From: DATLSM01 sp963722965
Lineage (GTDB): Bacteria > Actinomycetota > Thermoleophilia > Solirubrobacterales > 70-9
Assembly (NCBI GenBank): GCA_963722965.1
Contig: CAVROX010000010.1
Location: 18,949 to 82,948 of the forward strand
Reading direction: 5' to 3'
Length of the DNA stretch: 64,000 nt
Below the pieces are notes generated by a model that ran no database searches, was not told where the DNA came from, and was given only the letters and a program-made list of their open reading frames with translations. Positions 58,181 through 64,000 of this stretch are shown here, piece after piece. How positions within the stretch are numbered: position 1 is the first letter of the stretch; each line of letters opens with the position of its first letter. A program made the position numbers and the translations under genes.

Positions 58181-59327
58181 CACGGGATTCGGGGTCTCCT
58201 CGGCGAGGACGCCTCGGTCATTGCCTCGGCAACCATCAGTCCGCCCTCGCGTACTCACCCATGCACCCGCTCTGCTCGCCATACCCGGCGTGACCCCTTC
58301 CCCCTGAGCAGCGCCTTTTGGGTCGCCGCCCCGCCGTCCCTCGCGGGGACGGTCCCGGGGCTTTTGCTCTGCCCCGGTTCACGAGTACCGTGGATCACTC
58401 CGACTTCTCGCACGGCGTCCCCAGCGATTTCGCCTTGCGGCTTATTCGCCCAGGTACCCGACCCCGTCAGGTGGGACCGTGCGAGACCTCCCGGGGTCAC
58501 GCGTGCTCCTTCTCCGCCGTGCCGCCCGCACACACCTTGTTGCGCCCAGGCATCCCAAGTACTTCCTTCGCCTCCGTAATGCAGGCTCGGCATCACCTGG
58601 ATCTGGCCGACCGGTTCGCCGATATCGGCTACGGCCCGGCGGTTCGCCGCAAACCCTTCGGACCCCGCCTCACGGCGGGCGCCCTGTCCTGCGCATCGAC
58701 TCCGTTGGTTCAATTGCCTCCTTCGTCTTCCTGCGCCCGGCGAGGCATTACCCCCGCCTGTTGGCTTCGGACCCCGCTTGGGATCGGTCCGGCTGGACTT
58801 GAACCAGCTTGGAACACGCGCTGCCCGGCGCGCATTACGGCCGCCTCCGACGCCCACCCGGCTCGCAATCCACTTCCCGGATGAACGGTTATAGGGCGCG
58901 ATCGCTCCGACAATCGCTCCGCAGCATCGTCGGGCCGGGGAGGGCCTCCCCAGTTCCCGCCGTCACCTTCTCGGCGTTCCACGCCCCATACGCCGGGAGG
59001 TTCCTCGGGGCTGCGCTCCAGGCTCTTCGCCCCTTCCGTGGCCTTCGCCGTGACAACCTCGGCTCGGCTCCTCCTCTCTCCGCCCGAAGGCGGGCTTTAA
59101 CGACGCGGCAGGCTTCGCTTGATGCTGCAGACCGTTCGGTTGCTCCCCCAGAAAGGGCTTTTGACGCTGGGCTTCGACCCGACCCGTTTCCAGACCGAGC
59201 CGCCAGCCTGCTACCGAGCCTCCTGGCAGCTACTCGGACGGGACTCTCACCCGCTGGCGACGACGAGCTTATGTTGGATCACGATCTACATATCGACCTC
59301 CAACTCTGGGCGCACATCAGATCTGGG

Positions 59328-59370
59328 ATAGCGGGGACCAGAAGAATATGGTGGCCCCGGGTCTCGCTAT
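59328..59370. repeat. Hairpin-forming inverted repeat next to the outer intron 5-prime end
   Basis: Arms ATAGCG...CGCTAT enclose GGGGACCA and TGGTGGCCCC (8 bp with a two-base bulge) around a short A-rich loop. On the minus strand it lies 12 bases upstream of the intron start. Group IIC introns typically insert just after such hairpins, usually terminators. No T-run follows. Confidence 0.45.
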
Positions 59371-59442
59371 AAGGCTTCGGCGATCACGCCCGAGTGGTGG
59401 CTTAGGAGGATCAAATCTCCACGGCATGTTTTAGGAGAAGTC

Positions 59443-59764
59443 ATGAGGACGTCGCAGCAACGACCACGTTTGCAGCGCCAGCACGCTTCGATCGGGAGGT
59501 CGCCGGCCGCCAACGGCAATGAGGGTTCAACCGAGTCCATCAAAGCCCCGGCTATTGCCCTGTGCGGACCTTGGGCCTTTGCTCCCGTCAGAGTACTCGC
59601 CAGCGCGTTATGCGCTGGCGATCGCGCCACCGGATCGCCAGGCTGTGCGTGCGTTAGGTCTTATGCTCGGCGCCGCGGAAGAAGCCACCCTGGTAAGTCG
59701 TTCCCTGCCTAGACGGAATAACCCGTTGACGAGCGAATTGAGTTGCGAGGAAGGTAGTGTATGA
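59443..59764 (+). CDS. Small unidentified ORF coupled to the epimerase, possibly frameshifted
   Basis: A strong Shine-Dalgarno (AGGAG, 6 bases before ATG 59443) supports translation of MRTSQQRPRLQRQHASIGR. A second frame from ATG 59519 reads PSEYSPARYALAIAPPDRQAVRALGLMLGAAEEATLV and ends at TGA 59762-59764, overlapping the epimerase ATG (ATGA). Both facts together suggest one gene of about 105 residues with an indel near 59520-59570. No domain is recognised. It is the first gene of the polysaccharide cluster. Confidence 0.4.
59599..59621. repeat. Perfect 9-bp palindrome with 5-base spacer
   Basis: CGCCAGCGC-GTTAT-GCGCTGGCG, within the small ORF upstream of the epimerase. It may form an RNA hairpin or bind a dimeric regulator; no other copy was noticed. 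Confidence 0.4.
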
Positions 59765-60944
59765 GGACACTAGTAACGGGAGGGGCAGGCTTCATCGGCA
59801 GCCACGTCGTGCAGGCGCTCGTGGAGCGAGGGGATCAGGTCGTTGTTCTCGACTCGCTCGAGGAGCAGGTCCACCACGGTGCCATGCCGCAACTGCCGGA
59901 GTCGGTAGAACTGATTATCGCAGACGTTGGCGACGTCACGGCTGCGGATCGCGCGCTCGCCGGCGTGGATCGCGTTGTGCACCTAGCTGCAGCCGTAGGG
60001 GTTGGGCAGTCGATGTACGAGATAGCCCGTTACACCGAGCGCAACACAATGCAGACCGCCACCTTCTTGGAGCGACTGGTGGCGCAGCGGCCGCTTCCCA
60101 CTCGGCTGGTCGTGGCCTCGTCAATGTCGATTTACGGTGAGGGTGAATATGAGTGCCTCAACCACGGGCGCGTGGCGCCCCTCCCACGAGCCGAGGAGCA
60201 GCTACTGGCCCGCGATTGGGAGCTTCACTGTCCTGAGTGCGGAAGCGAGCTGACTGCGGTTGGCACCCGCGAGACCAAGCCGATCATTCCGACGTCGATC
60301 TACGCGATCACCAAGCGCGACCACGAGGAGTTATGCCTCGTAACCGGTGCCGCCTACGGCATTCCCGCGATGGCGCTGCGGTTTTTCAACGTCTACGGGC
60401 CGGGCCAAGCTCTGTCTAACCCGTACACCGGAGTGGCGGCGATCTTCGGGTCGCGCTTGCTTAACGGGCGTCCACCGGTGATCTTCGAGGACGGTGAACA
60501 GTCACGCGACTTCATCCACGTCAGCGACATAGTGCGGGGCATCCTGCTCGCGCTGGAGTCCGAAAGCGGACCCGGGCACGCGATCAACCTCGGTACGGGG
60601 CGAGCGAGCACGTCGTCCAGATTGCCAAGGCGCTGACGGCTGGTATGAATTTCGACCTCGACCCAATCCGCAACAGCCAGTACCGTGCAGGTGATATCCG
60701 CCACTGCGTCGCCGATCCGCACTGCGCCCAGGAGTTGCTCGGATTCGAGGCGACCACGACCCTGGAGGAGGGGATGGGAGAGCTGATGAACTGGCTCGCC
60801 GGCCAGGAAGCTGTCGACCAGGTGGACCATGCCACATATGAGCTGGCCTCGCGCGGTCTGACCCGCTGGAACGCTATGCAGCGAAGCGAGAACGGAGTGG
60901 CTCCCTTCGGGCCAGAGCGGCATCGCGCATGCGAGCCCGAGTGA
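59761..60944 (+). CDS. NAD-dependent sugar-nucleotide epimerase/dehydratase, one frameshift
   Basis: An extended SDR enzyme acting on a nucleotide sugar. The N-terminal VTGGAGFIGSHVV binds NAD, VHLAAAVGVGQSMYE follows, SSMSIYGEGEY carries the catalytic Ser region, and SIYAITKRDHEE holds the Tyr-x3-Lys pair (YAITK). An inserted knob reads WELHCPECGSELTAVGTRETKP, with a CxxC pair that looks metal-binding, typical of one actinobacterial subgroup. FFNVYGPGQALSNPYTGV and DFIHVSDIVRG are conserved. A one-base loss in a G-run near 60600 moves the C-terminus (VVQIAKALTAGMNFDLDPIRNSQYRAGDIRH) to the next frame. The TGA at 60942-60944 ends the gene. Confidence 0.88.
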
Positions 60945-60945
60945 T

Positions 60946-61919
60946 TTGGCGGACCTTGCGATCGTCGGTCGTATCAACGAACGAGGGGACACTGGCTGCA
61001 GCGCTGCCTTTCAACAACCTTCGATCGTGCGGGGGGCGCCTCCCTCGACGTCATCGTGGTCGACAACGAGTGGTACCGACGGCACGCGCGAGCTGGTTGA
61101 GTCGGGCTTTCCGAATGCCCGGGTTGTAACCTCTCCAAACCGCGGCTTCGGGCTACGGCAATAACCGGGGGCTGGTGCAGGCCAGCGCGCGCTACGACCT
61201 GCTACTAAACCCTGATACCGAAATTGTCGAAGGGACCTTCGGTGATCTGATCGAATTACTCGACAGTGCGGCCCCAGGTTGGCTTGGCCGGTGTGCGCCA
61301 GATTACTGCTGACGGCACACTGTGGCCGAGCTATTCGTCGCTTTCCTAGCGTCGGGTCGGGCTTTCGGTGAGGCGCTGTGTTCTGAGCGGTGGCCCGTGC
61401 ATCCGACATGGGCCGGAGAGCGGGTGCTCGACGAGTACGGCATACGAGCGGGAGGAAGAATGCGACTGGACATCCGGCTCGTTCATGATGGTGAGGCGCG
61501 AGGCGCTATTGGGCGGCCGGATTGCTCGACGAGCGGTTCTTCATCTACTCCGAGGAGCCTGACCTGTGCATGCGTATCAAGCGCTCAGGCTGGCAGGTGT
61601 GCCACATGCCCCAATGACAATCGTCCACCATGCGGGTAAGGCCGGCGTGCGCCCACAGATGGTGGCCCAGGATGCCTACACGCGCAAGCAATATGCGCAC
61701 AAGCGCTTCGGGGCTATGCGCCGTAATGCATATCTCTCGGCGCTTGGAATTCGCCACCTAATCCGCGCCGTCGGGACCTATCCCGCGGATCCCGATTCGG
61801 CGGCCCGCCGTGAGGGTGCGCGCCGTGCCCTGCTCACGCTAGCCGGCCGAGTCGAGCCGCCATTCGGCATTCCACCGCCCACTGCCGTAGGGTCTCTTGC
61901 GAGCAAGGAACGCGTGTGA
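60946..61919 (+). CDS. Family 2 glycosyltransferase (rhamnosyltransferase-like), multiply frameshifted
   Basis: From TTG 60946 the text reads LADLAIV, then, in changing frames, SLDVIVVDNEW, DGTRELVESGFPNARVVTSPNRGFG, NRGLVQASARYDLLLNPDTEIVEGTF (the DxD-like donor site), CDWTSGSFMMVRREALL, LLDERFFIYSEEPDLCMRIKRSGWQV (the ED acceptor-base motif) and MTIVHHAGKAG. The last 70 residues are in one frame to TGA 61917-61919. This is the standard GT-A layout of polysaccharide rhamnosyltransferases. Five or more indels fall between 60970 and 61620. No stops interrupt the true-frame pieces, so it may be functional. Confidence 0.8.
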
Positions 61920-62857
61920 CACAACGCCTGCTGCTTATCTCTCCGGTCCGTAACGAGGAGGCGCACATCGAACGGATCGCCGATGCGGTAGCGCGGCAGA
62001 CGCGCCGTCCGGATCTCTGGGTTGTTGTCGATGATGCCTCCACCGACCGCACCCCTGAGATTCTCACGACTCTCGCCGAGCAATCGGGTTCCTCCGAGTG
62101 GTGAACAGGGATAGCGCAACGCCGGACGGGTCCAATAAAGGATCGTTTGGCGACTGCCGCTGAGGCGAAAGCCCTTAACCTAGGGCTAAACAGCGTGCAG
62201 TGGAAATCCTTTTCCCACATCGCCAAGCTTGACGGAGACACGGAGCTTCCCCCACACTACTTCGAGTGTCTGCTGAGCGAGTTCAAGCTTGATCCTAAGC
62301 TCGGCCTTGCAGGTGGGGTGTATGCCGACCGCAACCCAAATAGCGGAGGAGACAACTGGCAGGTTGTTCCGATCCCCTCGGCGCATCACGTTCCCGGAAC
62401 TCTGAAGTGTTATTCGCTTTCCTGCCTCCAGGCTGTGGGAGGCGTCCGTGAGCGGCTCGGATGGGACACAATCGACGAGACTTACGCGCGCATGCGAGGC
62501 TATCGCACCCGTGCGTTCCCCAACCTCGTTGCCCTCCACCACCGTCCCTGGGGCAGTGCCGACGGTACCCTCAGGGGCCGTGCACGGCATGGTGAGTGTG
62601 CGTACATCGCTCACTTCACGCTCCCGTGGGTTGCCTTACGTGCCTTCAAGGTCGCACGAGCACGACCTCGAGTTCTCTCCGGCTTAGCGTACCTATTCGG
62701 CTACCTGAGGTCTTCGGTGCGTCGGGTACCTCGAGTTGAGGATCCGGCCTTCCGTCGGTTTGTCCGGCGTGAGCTCCGCGAGCGCATGAAGCAGGCGTTG
62801 GTTGAGCGCATACCTCGTCGGCCGATTATTACCCCTCTTGTTGGCCGTGAGCGCTGA
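61916..62857 (+). CDS. Family 2 glycosyltransferase, frameshifted near residue 60
   Basis: The start overlaps the preceding stop (GTGTGAC at 61914-61920). The N-terminus is RLLLISPVRNEEAHIERIADAVARQTRRPDLWVVVDDASTDRTPEIL, the nucleotide-binding half of a GT-A fold. After one or more shifts at about 62100-62150 the frame continues ATAAEAKALNLGLNSVQ, AKLDGDTELPPHYFECLL (DxD motif), GLAGGVYADRN, WDTIDETYARMRGYRTRAFPNLVALHHRPWGSADG and a C-terminal basic region. It belongs with the epimerase and the first glycosyltransferase in a surface-glycan pathway. Confidence 0.83.
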
Positions 62858-62885
62858 TCCCAATCTTGGTCTGGAATTAGGGTCT

Positions 62886-63722
62886 ATGCGCGGGTCGATG
62901 AGACCTCTCTGGAGCGCAGCCAAGCGAGCATGTGAAGCCTTTCGAATACGAAGAAGCCTGGACCGGCCGTCGGTCCTCCTTCGTAAGAACAGAAGAATGC
63001 ACGATAATCAGTCGTTGGATAGGGAATGAGGGCCGGGACAAGAATTCGCGCGACTACCGCGCTGAAAGGCCTTCCCAAACCTTGGGATTCGTCGTCTGCG
63101 CAACTATCCATTTGAAGTTACTCTGCGCCGGGGATAGGGACTTGCAAATCCTTGCCGAGATATTCAGTCGCCGCTGCTACGAGCCCCCATTCGACCTATG
63201 GCAGATCGGGTGCTGAATCTCGGGGCCAATATCGGCCTGTTCGCGGCCTATGCGCTGGGGAGCGGGTGCCAAGGAGATCGTTGCGGTCGAGCCAGACCCC
63301 GATAATCTGAGAGTATTGCGACAGTTCGTGTCCGAAAACCGAGCACCGGTACGGATCATCGAAGGATGTGCCGGTACCTCACCAGGAGAGATCGGATTCG
63401 AGGGCGGGGCTGCCGCCAACTCAAGGGTTGCAGAGAGAGATTGTGACGCGACCACATGTGTCCCAGTGGTTCATGTATTCTCGCTCGGCTCGTTCGACCT
63501 AGTCAAGATGGACATCGAGGGAAGTGAGTGGACTTTATTGGCAGATGAACGGTTTCCGTCATTGGGACCCGTCGTGGTGATGGAGTGGCATGACAGGAAT
63601 CGCGGAGACTTGACCGTCGAGCGGGCTCTCCAAGAGGGGCCCACGCCTACGAGATCCTTCCGGTAGATGGCCATGTGGTGTGGGCGAGACGACCAAATTC
63701 CTTGCCAGCAAGACAGCAGTGA
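62886..63722 (+). CDS. FkbM-family methyltransferase, multiply frameshifted
   Basis: SAM-dependent O-methyltransferase of the FkbM type, likely modifying a sugar. Reconstructed from ATG 62886 or 62898 (RPLWSAAKRACEAFRIRR), then LRNYPFEVTLR, VLNLGANIGLFAAYAL (SAM-binding motif I), AKEIVAVEPDPDNLRVLRQFVSENRA (motif II with the Glu-Pro), FDLVKMDIEGSEWTLL (the FkbM signature KMDIEGSE) and a final HAYEILPVDGHVVWARRPN ending at TGA 63720-63722. At least four shifts are needed. It is downstream of the second glycosyltransferase by about 30 bases. Confidence 0.78.
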
Positions 63723-63882
63723 CCGGATTTCCTTGACGACCTCACGTAGCGAGGTCAGGCGAACGACACGGGTTAAGGCCGCCGTGGCATTGGCATGACC
63801 CACTGAATTCGGTCCGCCAGGTCTGCCCCCTTGCAATATGACTGGTCTGAACCGCTCACCATGGACCGTGGTTGCGGGAGAC
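63723..63882. other. Interval between the FkbM gene and the IS3 element
   Basis: 160 bases with a 6-bp inverted repeat (GACCTC-n7-GAGGTC, 63739-63757), a possible terminator without a T-run. GGTCTGCCCCC near 63825 resembles the ends of some IS3-family elements and may mark the element boundary. Confidence 0.35.
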
Positions 63883-64000
63883 TCAGGCGCCAAGGACGCT
63901 TGCGTAGAGATCCTCATATTCGGCTGGGTCGGCCTCCCAAGCGCTGAGTGACGACGCTTCTTGTTGTGAAAGATCTCGATGTACTCGAAGATCCCGTTGG
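63883..64000 (-). mobile_element. IS3-family transposase (OrfB) C-terminus, cut by window end
   Basis: The minus strand enters the window reading NGIFEYIEIFHNKKRRHSALG, the classic tail of the rve integrase domain of IS3 OrfB proteins. After a one-base shift it ends DPAEYEDLYASVLGA at TGA 63885-63883. The rest of the transposase and the left end lie beyond 64000. Confidence 0.88.

Larger units (their letters stand above)
56833..58850 (-). mobile_element. Nested group II intron (inner element of a twintron)
   Basis: On the minus strand this element holds an RNA leader, an intact RT gene, domain V (56920-56888) and a domain VI hairpin (GCGGACC/GGTCCGC inside GGAGG/CCTCC), ending near 56833. 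The leader contains ACCCCGGGAGGTCT and GAAGTCGGAGTGATCCACGGTAC (about 58395-58490), strongly recalling group IIC domain II/III text, and GGTTCAAGTCC near 58798, as expected close to a 5-prime end. The 5-prime boundary is therefore about 58835-58875. It lies within what would be domain IV of the outer intron, just ahead of RT B. Length is about 2.0 kb. Confidence 0.6.
55270..59315 (-). mobile_element. Outer group II intron (split by a nested intron)
   Basis: Reading the minus strand, the likely 5-prime end is GTGCGCCCAG at 59315. It is followed by GGGTGAGAGTCCCG at about 59245, the motif seen near the start of group IIC introns, and GAAGGTGACGGCGGGAACTG near 58965. The 3-prime part contains RT B, a 33-nt domain V (55380-55348) and a domain VI hairpin with arms GGCGGGAGG and CCTCCCGCC, ending near 55270. 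Removing the nested intron leaves about 2.0 kb, the normal size for an RT-bearing group II intron. Boundaries are estimates from consensus. Confidence 0.6.

Noticed and set aside
58786..58812. tRNA-like T-arm (GCTGG-TTCAAGT-CCAGC) on the minus strand
   Set aside because: The arm pairs well but no acceptor, D or anticodon stems can be formed around it, and similar text occurs near the 5-prime end of group II introns, where this lies.

Overview
This is a GC-rich chromosomal window from an actinobacterium. Tight overlapping operons, GTG/TTG starts, the gene set (ACT-fused malic enzyme, bifunctional HisIE, GGE-type phosphofructokinase, paired HadA/HadB-like dehydratases) and the lack of enteric-style operators fit Actinomycetota. 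A Thermoleophilia/Solirubrobacterales-type host is my best guess, by inference and not by any search. No rRNA, tRNA or CRISPR array was found.

Positions 1-45.5 kb are core housekeeping. They hold pantothenate synthesis (panC-panD-panB), a hexapeptide acyltransferase, a ROK sugar kinase, uvrB-uvrA, rpsA-coaE-lytic transglycosylase-MFS exporter, polA, an ACT-malic enzyme with an SDR epimerase, and a phosphofructokinase. A very long minus-strand run follows, read from 44.2 kb down to 21.6 kb: murJ, a GT-C-like membrane protein, lepA, hadA/hadB-like genes, hrcA, dnaJ, prmA, DUF2269, murI, yqeY, phoH, ybeY, era, hisIE, trpE, trpG, trpD, trpC, htrA, trpF, trpB, trpA and a 48-residue membrane protein. 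Most junctions overlap or are only a few bases apart, so ribosome maturation, heat shock, cell wall and tryptophan synthesis are physically linked. rpsT, holA and leuS flank this block.

From about 49.6 kb the window turns accessory. There is a large secreted protein with an HExxH motif, a broken winged-helix gene, a cupin and a methylene-THF-reductase-like gene. Next come two group II introns that appear nested one inside the other (a twintron, about 55.27-59.32 kb). A surface-polysaccharide cluster follows (NAD-dependent epimerase, two family-2 glycosyltransferases, FkbM methyltransferase), and the window ends inside an IS3-family transposase gene. Base composition drops noticeably in parts of this region, consistent with transfer.

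Two features stand out biologically. First, phoH carries a 359-residue intein with all the residues of the rare class 3 splicing mechanism (Ala1, Trp at B:12, Cys at F:4, Thr at G:5) plus a LAGLIDADG endonuclease. Second, the twintron. In addition, dozens of single-base frameshifts break otherwise essential genes (uvrA, polA, trpA, trpB, phoH, murI, prmA, lepA, leuS). They are strongly clustered and read most easily as uncorrected sequencing or assembly indels. Gene products for these loci are given as reconstructed across the shifts.
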